NCBI GenBank assembly: GCA_017991675.1
Contig: JAGOQB010000009.1
Span: forward strand, 1 to 64,000
Direction: 5' to 3'
DNA from: Phenylobacterium sp.
Lineage (GTDB): Bacteria; Pseudomonadota; Alphaproteobacteria; Caulobacterales; Caulobacteraceae
DNA length: 64,000 bases
The notes under the pieces are model-generated. The model ran no database searches and was not told the DNA's origin. It was given only the letters and a program-made list of their open reading frames with translations. Both the position numbers and the translations under genes were made by a program. Of the stretch, positions 26,062 through 36,114 are shown one piece after another; the stretch's first letter is position 1; every line of letters starts with the position of its first letter.

Positions 26062-26615
26062 CGCCGAACCTGGAAGCGGCGTATGCGCAGCCGCATCGCC
26101 GCTACCATACGCGGGCCCATATCGAGCAGTGCTTGGCGCTGCTCGATCAGGTTCCTGACCTGACCGAGACCGAGCGCCAGATTCTGATCTATGCGATCTG
26201 GTGGCATGACGCCGTCTACGACCCGACCGCCTCCGACAACGAGGCCAAGAGCGCGCAGATGGCCAAGGCGGATCTGCGGGACTTCGAGGTCTCGATCCAT
26301 GCCCGCGAGGAAATCGCGCGGCTGATCATGCTGACCGCCGGCCATGAGGTCGAAGAGGAAGACCGCCTCGGCGAACTGCTGGTCTCCATCGACCTGGCGA
26401 TCCTCGGCGCGCCGGCCGACCGCTACGACGCCTACGCGCGGGCGGTCCGGGAAGAATACGCTCACGTGCCGGACGACCTCTGGCGCAAAGGCCGCAGCGG
26501 CGTGCTGCAACGCTTTCTCGATGCGCAGGTTATCTTCCCCGATCCGGCCTTCGCCGAATGGCTGGACGCCCAGGCGCGGGACAATCTGACCCGGGAGCTC
26601 GCGTCGCTGAGCTAG
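26058..26615 (+). CDS. HD-superfamily metal-dependent phosphohydrolase
   Basis: A 185-residue member of the predicted HD phosphohydrolase family that begins LEAAYAQPHRRYHTRAHIEQCL with the first His ligands, then IYAIWWHDAVYDP (the HD pair) and LIMLTAGHEVEEEDRLGELLVSIDLAILG. The start is GTG at 26058, overlapping the ppiB stop by 4 bases (GTGA), which indicates coupling. Cytoplasmic. The substrate is unknown; nucleotides are the usual guess for the superfamily. Confidence 0.85.
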
Positions 26616-26626
26616 AGGAGGCTTCG

Positions 26627-27112
26627 GTGGCGCGCTTGAAGGTTTTCGTGACCTCCGACGGCTTCACCGACTACGTCGTGGCCGCGACCTCGCGGGCCAG
26701 GGCGCTGGCGGCGTGGGGCGCGCGCCAGGACCTGTTTCAGACCGGCGGCGCTCGGGAGACGGACGATCCCGACCTGGTGAGCGCCGCCAGCGCGCAGCCA
26801 GGGCTGGTGCTGCGTCGGCCGTCGAAGGTGACGCCGCTCATTCCCAAGCGCTCGGTGGCGGCCAAGGCTCCGGCCCCGATGTCCGCGCCGCCGAAGAAGC
26901 CCCGCGGACCGACGCCGGCGCAACTGCGCAAGGTGGCCGATATTGAGGCCGAGCTGGAGGCGGCCGCCGAACGCCATGCGGCCGATCTGGCTGAGATCGC
27001 CGCCGAGAAGCGGGCGCTGGAGCTGCGCCGGGATGAGAGCGAGAGAATGTTCCTGACCCGGCGGGGCGAACTGCGCGAGGCGCTGCGCAAGGCGCGGCTG
27101 GCGCTAAGGTGA
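26627..27112 (+). CDS. Hypothetical coiled-coil protein
   Basis: The 161-residue protein starts VARLKVFVTSDGFTDYVVAA, a small beta-rich segment, continues with a Pro/Lys-rich linker (~70-100), and ends in a charged Ala/Glu/Arg helix (~105-160) that looks like a coiled coil. The GTG at 26627 was chosen for the strong GAGGAGG 6 bases upstream. Similar proteins in Caulobacterales are unnamed, sometimes labelled TolA-like for composition only. Its 3' end overlaps the convergent nuclease-like gene by 9 bases. Function unknown. Confidence 0.75.
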   Translation: MARLKVFVTSDGFTDYVVAATSRARALAAWGARQDLFQTGGARETDDPDLVSAASAQPGLVLRRPSKVTPLIPKRSVAAKAPAPMSAPPKKPRGPTPAQLRKVADIEAELEAAAERHAADLAEIAAEKRALELRRDESERMFLTRRGELREALRKARLALR

Positions 27113-28069
27113 CGGCGCCAGGGTGACGATCACCGGATAGTGGTCCGAGCCGAGCCGGGGGCCGCGTTCGGCGCGGACGGTGCGCCAGCCGGGCCCGGCA
27201 TAGACATGATCGATCGGCAGCAGGGCGAACGGCAGGCCCATGCCGGCGGGCCCGCGGTCGGCGGGCCAGGAGAACAGCGCCCGGGTCCGTCGCTCCAGCC
27301 CGAACATCGCGTCCTCGCGCCGGCGGCTGAACGACCAGGGCGTGGAGTTGAAGTCGCCCACCAGGATCAGTCGCTCCTTTGGAAAGCGGTCGAGCAGGCC
27401 GGCGACCACGCGGCCCTGCGCCTGTTGCCAGCCGCCGTAGATTGGCCAGGCGTAGTGCGTCCCGAAGACGCTGAACTCGCCATGGGCGTCGCGGAAGGTG
27501 GCCCCGGCGATCGGCGGCGGGAGCTCGTCCTCGGCGGTTGGCGGAACCGGAACGTCCCGTGCGACCGGCCTGGCCTTGGAGAGAATGAGCACGGTGCAGT
27601 CGCCGCAGCTGACATGATAGCCGCGGAAGGCGCGCTTCAGGGCGGGGGCGATCAGGCTGGCTTCCTCGACCACGAGAATGTCGGGATCCTGCGCCTTCAG
27701 CCACTGGATGCTTTCGCCCGGGCGATCGTTGCGCTCCCAGGCGTTGAACTGGATCAGCTTGATCTGTCCGGGCGCGCCTTCGGGCGCCGGCGAGCCGGCT
27801 GGGCGCAGGTATTCCGGCGCGATCAGCAGGGCGCTGGCGGCGATCGCCGCGCCCGACAGGCCGGCCAGCAGCCACCGCGCGCCGCGGCGTTCGAACAGCA
27901 GGCCATAGATCGCTGGCAGCAGCGACAGCGCCAGCAGCATCGGTGCGAAATGGGTTAGGATGTCCAGCCGGACGCTCCAGCGCCCGCCCTGGGCCGCAAG
28001 CGCCCATCCGGCGCAGCCGAGCGCGGTCAGGGCCATGAGGCTGGTGAAGAACAGGCGAAGGGAACGCAT
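27104..28069 (-). CDS. Membrane-anchored endonuclease/exonuclease/phosphatase family protein (copy 2)
   Basis: The 321-residue protein has three hydrophobic N-terminal segments (~7-25, ~40-60 and ~68-85) and then a domain of the EEP fold: [36 protein letters not shown] and the terminal GSDHYPVIV. These are the Asn, acidic, Asp-Asn and Asp-His catalytic motifs of DNase I-like enzymes. The catalytic domain should face the periplasm or outside. It follows its paralogue by 3 bases. The substrate is unknown; nucleic acid, phosphoester or lipid are all possible. Confidence 0.87.
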   Translation of the reverse strand: MRSLRLFFTSLMALTALGCAGWALAAQGGRWSVRLDILTHFAPMLLALSLLPAIYGLLFERRGARWLLAGLSGAAIAASALLIAPEYLRPAGSPAPEGAPGQIKLIQFNAWERNDRPGESIQWLKAQDPDILVVEEASLIAPALKRAFRGYHVSCGDCTVLILSKARPVARDVPVPPTAEDELPPPIAGATFRDAHGEFSVFGTHYAWPIYGGWQQAQGRVVAGLLDRFPKERLILVGDFNSTPWSFSRRREDAMFGLERRTRALFSWPADRGPAGMGLPFALLPIDHVYAGPGWRTVRAERGPRLGSDHYPVIVTLAPSP

Positions 28070-28072
28070 CGG

Positions 28073-29014
28073 CTAGTTCGGCCTCGGGGCCAGCACGGCC
28101 ACGACGGGGTAGTGATCGGAGCCCAGTCGCGGGCCCCGGGTGATCGAAACCGTGTCCCAGGCCGAGCCGGCATAGACATGATCGATCGGCAGGAACGCCA
28201 GGCCGAACAGACCATTGGCCGGCCAGGTGGGCAGGGCGTGGGTGCGCCGCTCCATCCCCAGCGCGGCGTCTTCGCGCCGCCGGGAAAACGACCAGGGCGT
28301 GGAGTTGAAGTCGCCGACCAGGATCGTGCGCTCACGCGGCTGGTCTTTCATCAGTTGCAGCAGGCGGGCGCTGTTCTCGGCGTGTCCTTCTACGTTCGTC
28401 GGCCAGCCGTAGTGAACGCCGACGACTGGAAAATCACCTTGCGGTCCGGCCAGGTGCGCGATGGTGATGGCCGGACCTAGACCTTTGCGGCCGCGCCGAG
28501 GGGCCTCGATGCGCGTGGCGGGCGTGCGCGTGAAAATCGCAACTTCGCAGGTCTTGCCGCAGGACATCTGCCGGCCCAGGCGTTGGGTGACCGCGGTCTG
28601 GAAGATGGCGCGGGAGTCCTCGACGACCAGGACGTCGGGATCCTCGTCCGCCAGCCAGGCGAGCCGCTGCTCCAGGCCATGGCTGTCACGGGCGGCGTTG
28701 AACTGGATGAGTTTGATCTGGCCGGGCGCGCCCGAGGCGATGTCAGCTGTCTGGGGGCGCAGGAACTCAGGCAGCATCAGCGCCAGGCTGGCGATCACCG
28801 CAGCCGCGCCGAGCAGGGCCGGAAGCAGCCGCCGGTGCGCGAAGATCGCAGCCGTCAGCGTCACGGCGCCGCCGGCCAGATAGATCGGCGCAAAATGGGT
28901 GAGGACGTCGAGGTGAGCGCTCAAGCGCCCGCCCTGAGCAACAATGGCGGCCGCGGCGGACAGGGCGCCAAGCGGCAGGACGACGCCGCGGAGGACGAAT
29001 CGCACAAGGCTCAT
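28073..29014 (-). CDS. Membrane-anchored endonuclease/exonuclease/phosphatase family protein (copy 1)
   Basis: At 313 residues it has the same layout as the downstream copy: three N-terminal membrane segments (~8-27, ~38-60 and ~66-82) and a DNase I-like domain with [39 protein letters not shown] and [13 protein letters not shown]. Identical blocks in both copies ([42 protein letters not shown]) show tandem duplication. It is divergent from queA, 63 bases away. Each copy has a CG-x-x-C type pair (SCGKTCEV here, SCGDCTV in the other). Confidence 0.87.
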   Translation of the reverse strand: MSLVRFVLRGVVLPLGALSAAAAIVAQGGRLSAHLDVLTHFAPIYLAGGAVTLTAAIFAHRRLLPALLGAAAVIASLALMLPEFLRPQTADIASGAPGQIKLIQFNAARDSHGLEQRLAWLADEDPDVLVVEDSRAIFQTAVTQRLGRQMSCGKTCEVAIFTRTPATRIEAPRRGRKGLGPAITIAHLAGPQGDFPVVGVHYGWPTNVEGHAENSARLLQLMKDQPRERTILVGDFNSTPWSFSRRREDAALGMERRTHALPTWPANGLFGLAFLPIDHVYAGSAWDTVSITRGPRLGSDHYPVVAVLAPRPN

Positions 29015-29077
29015 CCAGCGAGCTTACACGCGGCGATGCTTGACGAGGGCGCCCGCCCATGCGCTTCAAGCGCGTCC

Positions 29078-30154
29078 ATGCAACTTTCCGACTTCGATTT
29101 CGACCTTCCCGACGACCGCATCGCCCTACGGCCGGTGACCCCTCGCGACGCCGCGCGCATGCTCCTGGTTTCGCCTGGCGCGCCGCTGAGGGACCTGAGC
29201 GTCGTCGATCTGCCTGCGCAACTGCGCACCGGCGACGTGCTGGTGCTCAACGACACCCGGGTGATTCCGGCACGCCTGAAGGGGCGGCGGGTGCGCGATG
29301 GCTCGGACGTCGCGGTCGAGGCGACCCTGCACAAGCGCCTGTCGCCGTCGCGTTGGTCGGCGTTCATGAAGCCCGGGAAGAAGCTGGCGCCCGGCGATCG
29401 GGTGCGCTTCGGGTCGACCGACGACCGGGCCTGCCTGCTGGGCGTGCTCGACGCCACCGTGATTGAGAAGGGCGAGGGGGGCGAGGTCGTCCTCGGCTTC
29501 GACCTTGCCGGGCCGGATCTTGATGCGGCGATCGCCGAACGTGGCGCCATGCCCCTGCCGCCGTACATCGCCGCCAAGCGAGGCGAGGACGCCCAGGACC
29601 GGGCCGACTACCAGACCGTCTACGCCGACGAGGAAGGCTCGGTCGCCGCGCCGACCGCGGGCCTTCACTTCACGCCGCGGCTGCTGGACGAGCTCAAGGC
29701 GATGGGCGTCACGCTGCAGTTCGTGACCCTGCACGTCGGGGCCGGCACGTTCCTGCCGGTGAAGACCGAAAACCTGTCGGAACACCGCATGCACGCCGAG
29801 TATGGCGAGGTCGATGCGGCGACCGCCGACGCGCTGAACGCCGCCAAGGCCGCGGGCGGCCGTATCGTCTGCGTCGGCACGACCTCGCTGCGCCTGGTCG
29901 AGAGCGCAACCGGCGAAGATGGGATCGTACGCCCCTTCGCCGACGAGACCGCCATCTTCATCACCCCCGGCTATCGCTTCCGCGCTGCCGACGGCCTGAT
30001 GACCAACTTCCATCTGCCGAAGTCGACCCTGTTCATGCTGGTCAGCGCCTTCGCCGGCCTTGAGACCATGCGCGGCGCCTACGCCCACGCGATCACCAGC
30101 GGCTACAGGTTCTATTCCTACGGCGACGCCAGCCTGCTCTGGAGAGCCAACTAG
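29078..30154 (+). CDS. queA: S-adenosylmethionine:tRNA ribosyltransferase-isomerase
   Basis: The 358-residue enzyme adds the cyclopentene ring precursor of queuosine to 7-aminomethyl-7-deazaguanine tRNA, using the ribosyl part of SAM. Family motifs are [40 protein letters not shown]...[25 protein letters not shown] and [19 protein letters not shown]. The ATG at 29078 matches the conserved start; earlier in-frame codons read into the nuclease gene region. It overlaps the start of tgt by one base (TAGTG). Confidence 0.97.
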   Translation: MQLSDFDFDLPDDRIALRPVTPRDAARMLLVSPGAPLRDLSVVDLPAQLRTGDVLVLNDTRVIPARLKGRRVRDGSDVAVEATLHKRLSPSRWSAFMKPGKKLAPGDRVRFGSTDDRACLLGVLDATVIEKGEGGEVVLGFDLAGPDLDAAIAERGAMPLPPYIAAKRGEDAQDRADYQTVYADEEGSVAAPTAGLHFTPRLLDELKAMGVTLQFVTLHVGAGTFLPVKTENLSEHRMHAEYGEVDAATADALNAAKAAGGRIVCVGTTSLRLVESATGEDGIVRPFADETAIFITPGYRFRAADGLMTNFHLPKSTLFMLVSAFAGLETMRGAYAHAITSGYRFYSYGDASLLWRAN

Positions 30155-31269
30155 TGGCCGCATTCCCCTTCGAGATCGCCGCGACCGATGGTGCGGCGCG
30201 CACCGGCGTGCTCAAGACGCCGCGCGGCGACATCCGGACGCCCGCCTTCATGCCGGTCGGCACCGCCGCGACGGTGAAGGCCCTGACTGTGGATCAGGTG
30301 CGCTCGACCGGCGCCGACATCATCCTGGGCAATACTTATCACCTGATGCTGCGGCCGACCGCCGAACGCGTCGCGCGACTGGGTGGACTGCACAGGTTCA
30401 TGCGCTGGGACCGGCCGATCCTCACCGACTCCGGCGGCTTCCAGGTGATGTCGCTGTCGAAGATCGCCAAGGTCACCGAGGAATCGGTGGCCTTCCAGAG
30501 CCACATCGACGGCTCCAAGCATGTCCTGACGCCGGAGCGGTCCGTCGAGATTCAGGCGGACCTGCTCGGCTCCGACATCGTCATGCAGCTCGACGAGTGC
30601 GTGGCCTGGCCGGCGGAGGAGGGGCGGGCGCGCCAGGCGATGCAGCTCTCGGCCCGCTGGGGCAAACGCTCCAAGGACGCCTTCGGTACGCGCGATGCGC
30701 AGGCGCTGTTCGGCATCCAGCAGGGCTCGACGTTTGAGCACCTGCGGAAGGAATCGGCCGAGCGCCTGATCGAGACGGGCTTTGACGGCTACGCGCTGGG
30801 CGGTCTGGCGGTCGGCGAGGGGCACGAGGCCATGTGCGAGGTGCTCGACTACGCGCCGGCCATGCTGCCGGCGGACCGGCCGCGCTACCTGATGGGCGTG
30901 GGCAAGCCGATCGACCTGGTCGAGGCCGTCGCCCGCGGGGTCGACATGTTCGACTGCGTGCTGCCGACCCGCTCGGGCCGCCATGGTCAGGCCTGGACTT
31001 GGGATGGTTCGATCAACCTGAAGAACGCCCGGTTCGCCGAGGACGACACGCCGCTGGACGAAACCAGCGACTGTCCGGCCTCCTCGCACTATTCCAAGGC
31101 CTATCTGCACCACCTGGTGAAAGCCGAGGAGATTCTCGGCCAGGTGCTGCTCTCCTGGCACAACATCGCTCATTTCCAGGCGCTGACCGCCGCGATGCGC
31201 GCGGCGATCGCCGAAGGCCGGTTCGAGCAGTTCAGGCGCGATTTCAAGGCCCGTCAGCGCACGGGATAG
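30154..31269 (+). CDS. tgt: tRNA-guanine transglycosylase
   Basis: The 371-residue enzyme exchanges guanine-34 for preQ1 in tRNAs with GUN anticodons. Active-site Asp92 ([12 protein letters not shown]) and nucleophile Asp267 ([14 protein letters not shown]) are in place. The C-terminal zinc motif, usually C-x-C-x2-C...H, is changed to S305-D-C307-P-A-S310 with His336 retained, so two of three Cys ligands are Ser. The start is GTG at 30154, overlapping the queA stop. It acts just before QueA in the queuosine pathway. Confidence 0.96.
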   Translation: MAAFPFEIAATDGAARTGVLKTPRGDIRTPAFMPVGTAATVKALTVDQVRSTGADIILGNTYHLMLRPTAERVARLGGLHRFMRWDRPILTDSGGFQVMSLSKIAKVTEESVAFQSHIDGSKHVLTPERSVEIQADLLGSDIVMQLDECVAWPAEEGRARQAMQLSARWGKRSKDAFGTRDAQALFGIQQGSTFEHLRKESAERLIETGFDGYALGGLAVGEGHEAMCEVLDYAPAMLPADRPRYLMGVGKPIDLVEAVARGVDMFDCVLPTRSGRHGQAWTWDGSINLKNARFAEDDTPLDETSDCPASSHYSKAYLHHLVKAEEILGQVLLSWHNIAHFQALTAAMRAAIAEGRFEQFRRDFKARQRTG

Positions 31270-31838
31270 CGGGGCTTCAGCTCCTGGGACTTGACCGGCG
31301 TGCCGGTCAGCATGTGCGACGGGGTGGCCGGCGGAGGGCATCCGCGCGCCTCGCCGAGGCCCTTCAGGTAGGCCCGGCGCACGCCGCCCGCGGTGATGGC
31401 CGCGGTGACCAGGCTGTCGTGTCGTTCGGCCCCCGAGAGCTTGCGTACCCACCCCCGGAAGGGAATCACGTCGGAGGCCAGGCCGGCGACCGCGCCCAGC
31501 GCCGCGCCCTTGCCGCGATCCATCAGGTCGTCCTCATCGACGGCGGGTTCGTCGAGATCGGCCCCCAAGGCGCCGTTGAGCGGCAGGATCGCCGCGGCGA
31601 CGGCCTCGCAGGTAGCGGCATGCGGTCGTTGATAGGGATCGGCCAACGCCTCCAGCAGCACGCTCGGGATCTTCGTCTGCAGCAGGTTCACATCCCGCAG
31701 CGGGGCGGACACCGCGCCCTGCATGCTTTCGCGTTTGGCCTCGGACGTGGTCTGGATTTTGTCCGACCCGTCGGCCGGCGCCGTCACGCAGCCGCAGAGC
31801 AGCAGGGTCGGAATCAAGGCGAAGACGATGTTGCGCAT
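31254..31838 (-). CDS. Putative lipoprotein, unknown function
   Basis: The 194-residue protein has a lipoprotein signal ([17 protein letters not shown]). The mature part has a helical segment with a Cys ([20 protein letters not shown]), a Gly/Ala-rich stretch ([29 protein letters not shown]) that looks like a membrane-associated glycine-zipper type segment, and a second Cys ([10 protein letters not shown]). The ATG at 31838 was chosen at the signal peptide; the open frame extends upstream across the tRNA gene, which cannot be coding. It overlaps the 3' end of tgt by 16 bases, convergently. Confidence 0.75.
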   Translation of the reverse strand: MRNIVFALIPTLLLCGCVTAPADGSDKIQTTSEAKRESMQGAVSAPLRDVNLLQTKIPSVLLEALADPYQRPHAATCEAVAAAILPLNGALGADLDEPAVDEDDLMDRGKGAALGAVAGLASDVIPFRGWVRKLSGAERHDSLVTAAITAGGVRRAYLKGLGEARGCPPPATPSHMLTGTPVKSQELKPRYPVR

Positions 31839-31951
31839 GGCCCTGATGCTTAGGGGCGAGGGAACCTGTTGGAAAGCTGCTGCAGCGCTCTTGCTCCCGG
31901 CAGGCCGCCCGCATATGGTCCGCGCCTCTTCGCCGCCGCCCGCGGCGACGT

Positions 31952-32026
31952 GGGCCGGTAGCTCAGTGGTAGAGCATTCGACTTTTAATCGAATGGTCGT
32001 GAGTTCGAACCTCACCCGGCCTACCA
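31952..32026 (+). tRNA. tRNA-Lys (anticodon UUU)
   Basis: All four arms fold: acceptor GGGCCGG/CCGGCCT, D-arm GCTCAGTGGTAGAGC, anticodon stem TTCGA/TCGAA with loop CTTTTAA (anticodon TTT at 31984-31986), and T-arm GTGAG-TTCGAAC-CTCAC. The CCA end is encoded (32024-32026). Confidence 0.97.
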
Positions 32027-32342
32027 ACTATCGTCTGGTCTCGGTTGTGACGGTCAGGCGACGCAGGCTCCCAGCCCACGCATAGAGCGGACAGAGGTGC
32101 TGTCCGAGCGAGCCTTTGCCCATTTTGGCGTCCATGGCCAACGCCTTCGCAAGGACCCGGAGCGGAATAGGCGCCGAGCAGGCGGTCCCATAGCGAGAAC
32201 AGGATCGTGGCTTAGCCTTTCATTTCCGGGTGTAAGAAAAACTACATTGTCGATGGGGGCGCTGGGAATTAGCCAGAGCCCCTGTCCGGACGCAGCGAAC
32301 TCGGCGTCTCGGCGTTTATGCGTCTGAACCGGGGCTGTAACG
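32027..32342 (+). other. 316-base spacer between tRNA-Lys and cysT
   Basis: No convincing coding frame, terminator with a T-run or known riboswitch is visible here. It presumably holds the promoter of the sulfate permease operon; AT-richer sequence near 32220-32250 (CATTTCCGGGTGTAAGAAAA) is the likeliest place. I looked for the SAM-II type consensus and did not find it. Confidence 0.5.
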
Positions 32343-33209
32343 ATGACCGCGACCTCGCCGATCGAACCCGTCGCGTCACGAAGGCCATGGATCCGGCGGC
32401 GCTCGGCCATACCCGGATTTTCGCTCACCATGGGCCTGACGCTGGCGCTCTTGTCGCTGATCGTGCTCATCCCCCTGTCCGCGGTCGGGCTGAAGGCGTC
32501 GGAGCAATCAGCTTCGGAGTTCCTGCACGCGGCCTTCAACGAGCGCGCCCTGACCGCCTATCGGTTGTCGTTCGGCGCGGCCTTGATCGCCGCTCTGATC
32601 AACGGCGTCTTCGGGCTGCTGACCGCCTGGGCGCTGGTCCGCTATCAGTTTCCCTTCAAAAGCCTGGTGAACGGGATCATCGACCTGCCGTTCGCCCTGC
32701 CGACGGCGGTCGCCGGCATCGCGCTCGCCACCCTCTACGCGCCCAACGGCTGGATCGGCGCCCTGCTGGCCCCGGCCGGGATCAAGGTCGCCTATACGCC
32801 GCTAGGGGTCATCGTGGCCCTGACCTTCATCGGCCTGCCGTTCGTCGTGCGCACGCTGGAGCCGGTGATGCGCGACCTGGCGGCCGACGTCGAGGAGGCG
32901 GCGGCCAGCCTCGGGGCGACGCGGTTCGACACCATCGCCCGGGTGATCCTGCCGGCGCTGGCGCCAGCCTGGCTGACCGGCTTCGCCCTGGCCTTCGCGC
33001 GAGCGGTCGGCGAGTACGGCTCGGTGATCTTCATCGCCGGCAACATGCCCTACAAGTCGGAGATCGCGCCGCTGCTGATCATCATCGAGCTTGAACAGTA
33101 CGACTACGCCGGGGCGGCGACGATCGCGGTGGTGATGCTGTCGGTCTCGTTCCTCATGCTGTTCGTCATCAACGCCGTCCAGGCCTGGGCGCGGAGGCTC
33201 GCCGCATGA
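32343..33209 (+). CDS. cysT: Sulfate/thiosulfate ABC transporter permease CysT (CysU)
   Basis: The 288-residue inner-membrane permease has about six hydrophobic segments and the EAA loop that contacts the ATPase ([22 protein letters not shown]). Features typical of CysT are [23 protein letters not shown] and [17 protein letters not shown]. With CysW and CysA it imports sulfate. It overlaps cysW by 4 bases (ATGA). No periplasmic binding-protein gene (sbp or cysP) is adjacent, which is unusual for this operon. Confidence 0.95.
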   Translation: MTATSPIEPVASRRPWIRRRSAIPGFSLTMGLTLALLSLIVLIPLSAVGLKASEQSASEFLHAAFNERALTAYRLSFGAALIAALINGVFGLLTAWALVRYQFPFKSLVNGIIDLPFALPTAVAGIALATLYAPNGWIGALLAPAGIKVAYTPLGVIVALTFIGLPFVVRTLEPVMRDLAADVEEAAASLGATRFDTIARVILPALAPAWLTGFALAFARAVGEYGSVIFIAGNMPYKSEIAPLLIIIELEQYDYAGAATIAVVMLSVSFLMLFVINAVQAWARRLAA

Positions 33210-34048
33210 GCCGGCTGCGTCATCCGACCGAAGATCCGCCGTGGGCGAAGGCGCTGGTCTTGACGACCGTCGCAGCCTTCCTGGTGGCGGTGCTGATCCT
33301 GCCGATGGTGTCGGTGTTCTTCGAGGCCCTGCGCAAGGGTCTGCCGGCCGCCCTGGAGGCGATCGGGACCGAGGACGCCCGTGCAGCGATCAAGCTGACC
33401 TTGATCACCGCGGCGATCAGCGTGCCCTTCAACATCGTGTTCGGGGTCTGCGCGTCCTGGGCCATCGCCAAGTTCGAGTTTCCGGGCAAGCCGTTCCTGA
33501 TCACCCTGATCGACCTGCCGTTCTCGGTGTCGCCGGTGGTCGCTGGGTTGATCTACGTGCTGGTGTTCGGGGCCCAGGGCTGGTTCGGGCCCTGGCTGAT
33601 CGACCATGACATCAAGATCATCTTCGCCGTGCCGGGAATCGTGCTCGCGACGATCTTCGTGACCTTCCCGTTCGTCGCCCGCGAGCTGATCCCGCTGATG
33701 CAGGAGCAGGGGGTGGACGAGGAGGAGGCCGCTGTTTCAATGGGCGCCTCGGGGCTGCGCACCTTCTGGAGCGTGACGGCCCCGAACATCCGCTGGGGGC
33801 TGCTCTATGGCGTCCTGCTCTGCAACGCCCGCGCCATGGGCGAGTTCGGCGCGGTGTCGGTGGTCTCGGGCCATATCCGCGGCCTGACCAACACCATGCC
33901 GCTGCATGTGGAGATCCTCTACAACGAGTACGATTTCGTCGGCGCGTTCGCCGTCGCGGCGTTGCTCTGCTTCCTGGCGGTCGTCACCCTGGTGCTGAAG
34001 ACCCTGCTTGAAATCGCCCAGCCGCCGTCGCGGCCGGGCCGTCATTGA
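33206..34048 (+). CDS. cysW: Sulfate ABC transporter permease CysW
   Basis: The 280-residue second permease subunit has six predicted membrane segments, the sequence [20 protein letters not shown] and the EAA loop [25 protein letters not shown]. The [32 protein letters not shown] segment is diagnostic of CysW. It is translationally coupled to cysT by an ATGA overlap and followed by cysA 16 bases on. Confidence 0.95.
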   Translation: MSRLRHPTEDPPWAKALVLTTVAAFLVAVLILPMVSVFFEALRKGLPAALEAIGTEDARAAIKLTLITAAISVPFNIVFGVCASWAIAKFEFPGKPFLITLIDLPFSVSPVVAGLIYVLVFGAQGWFGPWLIDHDIKIIFAVPGIVLATIFVTFPFVARELIPLMQEQGVDEEEAAVSMGASGLRTFWSVTAPNIRWGLLYGVLLCNARAMGEFGAVSVVSGHIRGLTNTMPLHVEILYNEYDFVGAFAVAALLCFLAVVTLVLKTLLEIAQPPSRPGRH

Positions 34049-34064
34049 TCGCGAGACGCTGCAG

Positions 34065-35102
34065 ATGACCATTTCCATCCGTTCGGTGGAGAAGACCTTT
34101 GGGCGGTATCCGGCGCTCAACAGCGTCAGCCTAGAGATCGCCGACGGCGAGCTGCTGGCGCTGCTGGGGCCGTCGGGATCGGGCAAGACCACTCTGCTGC
34201 GCGTCATCGCCGGGCTGGAGTTCCCGAGCAGCGGCCAGGTGCTCTACGGCGACCAGGACATGACCTATGCCGGCGCCGCTGCGCGGCAGGTCGGCTTCGT
34301 GTTCCAGCAGTACGCGCTGTTCCGCCACATGACCGTGGCCAAGAACGTCGCCTTCGGCCTGGACGTCCGCAAGGGCGCGGCCAAGCCGAGCAAGGCCGAG
34401 ATCGCCCAGCGCGTCGACGAGCTGCTGCGGCTGGTCGAACTAGGCGACCTGGGCAAGCGCTACCCGGCCCAGCTGTCGGGCGGCCAACGCCAGCGCGTGG
34501 CCCTGGCGCGGGCCCTGGCGGTGAACCCGAGCGTGCTGTTGCTCGACGAGCCGTTCGGGGCCCTCGACGCCACCGTCCGCAAGTCGCTGCGCAAGGAGCT
34601 GCGCCGCATCCACGACGCCACCGGCGTCACGACGATCTTCGTGACCCACGACCAGGAGGAGGCGCTGGAACTGGCCGATCGCGTCGCGATCCTGAACCAG
34701 GGGGCGATCGAGCAGGTCGGAACCCCGCAGGAGATCCACGACAACCCGAGCGGCGCCTTCGTCGCCGGCTTCGTCGGCGAGTCCAACCGCCTGGACGGCG
34801 AGGTGAGGGGCGGGCGCTTCCGGAACGGCGACGTCCAGTTCGCCGCCTCGGGCGTGGCCGACGGCGCTGCGGTGGCCTATGTGCGGCCGCATGAGCTGGT
34901 GCTGTCGCCGGCGGCGGGGGAGGCGACCTTCGGCTTCGTCGCCAATCACATCGCCCCGCAGGGCGCGGTGGCGCGGATCGACGGGACGACGCCGGGCGGC
35001 CTGCGCCTGGAGGCGGCCTTCGCCCGCCAGGCGGTGGCTGACTTGCGGCCGGGCGCGCAGCTCAACCTTTCGGTTGGGCGCGCCTACGTCTTCCCGGCCT
35101 AG
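34065..35102 (+). CDS. cysA: Sulfate ABC transporter ATP-binding protein CysA
   Basis: The 345-residue ATPase has Walker A GPSGSGKT (34-41), Q-loop [13 protein letters not shown], signature [16 protein letters not shown], Walker [14 protein letters not shown] and the H-loop [14 protein letters not shown]-terminal TOBE-like regulatory domain follows (~240-345). It energises sulfate uptake through CysT/CysW at the inner membrane. The ATG at 34065 was chosen because the family begins [18 protein letters not shown]; upstream in-frame codons lie inside cysW. Confidence 0.95.
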   Translation: MTISIRSVEKTFGRYPALNSVSLEIADGELLALLGPSGSGKTTLLRVIAGLEFPSSGQVLYGDQDMTYAGAAARQVGFVFQQYALFRHMTVAKNVAFGLDVRKGAAKPSKAEIAQRVDELLRLVELGDLGKRYPAQLSGGQRQRVALARALAVNPSVLLLDEPFGALDATVRKSLRKELRRIHDATGVTTIFVTHDQEEALELADRVAILNQGAIEQVGTPQEIHDNPSGAFVAGFVGESNRLDGEVRGGRFRNGDVQFAASGVADGAAVAYVRPHELVLSPAAGEATFGFVANHIAPQGAVARIDGTTPGGLRLEAAFARQAVADLRPGAQLNLSVGRAYVFPA

Positions 35103-35122
35103 CGGCCGTCAGTATCTCCCTA

Positions 35123-36100
35123 CTACTGCTGTTGTTGCTGCTGTTGCTGGTCGTAGGCCGGAACGCCGGCCGGTCGCCGCCGGCCGCCGCGCGCGAAGGA
35201 GGGTTGGGCCATGCGGATGAACTCGGGTTCCGTCGGGGCGGAGCGGGCGCGCCGGACGGAGACGCCGACCGCCAACTGGCTTTCGGCCTCGCCTTTGTAG
35301 ACCCCGCGTGAAGGCGGCACGTCGTTGTAGTCGCGGCCCACGGCGGCGGCGATGTGGCGCTCGCCGGCCATCACGTTGTTGGTCGGATCGAACCCGACCC
35401 AGCGCAGCGACGGCAGGAAGACCTCGACCCAGGCATGGGTCGCGTCCGGATCGGAGCGGTCTCCGGCCTGGCGGTCGGTGAAGAGATAGCCGGACACATA
35501 GCGGGCCGGCACGCCCCAGCCGCGGCAGATGGCGATCATGATGTGGGCGAAGTCCTGGCAGACGCCGCGGCCGGCGCCCAAGGCGAGGTCGATCGGGCTG
35601 TCGGCGTGGGTGACGCCTGGCTCGTAGTCGAACGAGGTGTAGATGGTCTCGGAGAGGGAGCGCACTGCGCTGAGCGGATCGCGCCGGCGCAGATCGTCCA
35701 GGCGGTGCTCGGCGACATAGTTGCGCAGCGCGTCCGTCTCGACGGCGAAGCCGCCGAGGGTCAGGAAGTCGAAGTTCTCGCCGCGCACGAAGTCGCTGCG
35801 CAGGCGATCCCATTCCCCATTGTCGAGGCTGTCGGGCGGCGTGGGCGGGGCCTGGGTTTCGACGGCGGCGTTGGCCACGATCCGCAGGCGGTCGTGGGGC
35901 TGGGGGACGTCGAAGTGATAGACGGCGTTGCCGAACGGATCGGCGTAGGAGAACAGCTGCGCGGCCGGATCGACGTCGAGGTCGAACGACACCAGCCGTT
36001 GGCGAGGGGTCTTTTGCGGCTGCATCCAGACCTCCATGACGCTTTCGCGCACGGGCTCGGCGTAGTGGTACTGGGTGACGTGCCGGACTTCGAGAAGCAT
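35123..36100 (-). CDS. Transglutaminase-like protein of the alpha-E/ATP-grasp cluster, poly-Gln tail
   Basis: The 325-residue protein has an N-terminal beta domain (YHYAEPVRESVMEVWMQPQ) and a transglutaminase-like thiol fold with the triad Cys in GRGVCQDFAHIM, His in DATHAWVEVF and Asp in GFDPTNN. It ends in eight consecutive Gln (coding 35126-35149) followed by two stop codons in tandem. It is the last of three genes: ATP-grasp, alpha-E, transglutaminase, 14 bases after the alpha-E stop. Comparative genomics has proposed that such clusters make or cleave small peptides or amide-linked tags; the product is unknown. Confidence 0.9.
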   Translation of the reverse strand: MLLEVRHVTQYHYAEPVRESVMEVWMQPQKTPRQRLVSFDLDVDPAAQLFSYADPFGNAVYHFDVPQPHDRLRIVANAAVETQAPPTPPDSLDNGEWDRLRSDFVRGENFDFLTLGGFAVETDALRNYVAEHRLDDLRRRDPLSAVRSLSETIYTSFDYEPGVTHADSPIDLALGAGRGVCQDFAHIMIAICRGWGVPARYVSGYLFTDRQAGDRSDPDATHAWVEVFLPSLRWVGFDPTNNVMAGERHIAAAVGRDYNDVPPSRGVYKGEAESQLAVGVSVRRARSAPTEPEFIRMAQPSFARGGRRRPAGVPAYDQQQQQQQQ

Positions 36101-36114
36101 GGGGCGATTGGGTC

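Noticed and set aside
31839-32027. N-terminal extension of the minus-strand lipoprotein gene
   Set aside because: It runs antisense through tRNA-Lys and precedes a clear signal peptide at 31838, so it is not coding.
32180-32340. SAM-II-type riboswitch before cysT
   Set aside because: The conserved pseudoknot sequences were not found; the AT-rich stretch alone is not evidence.
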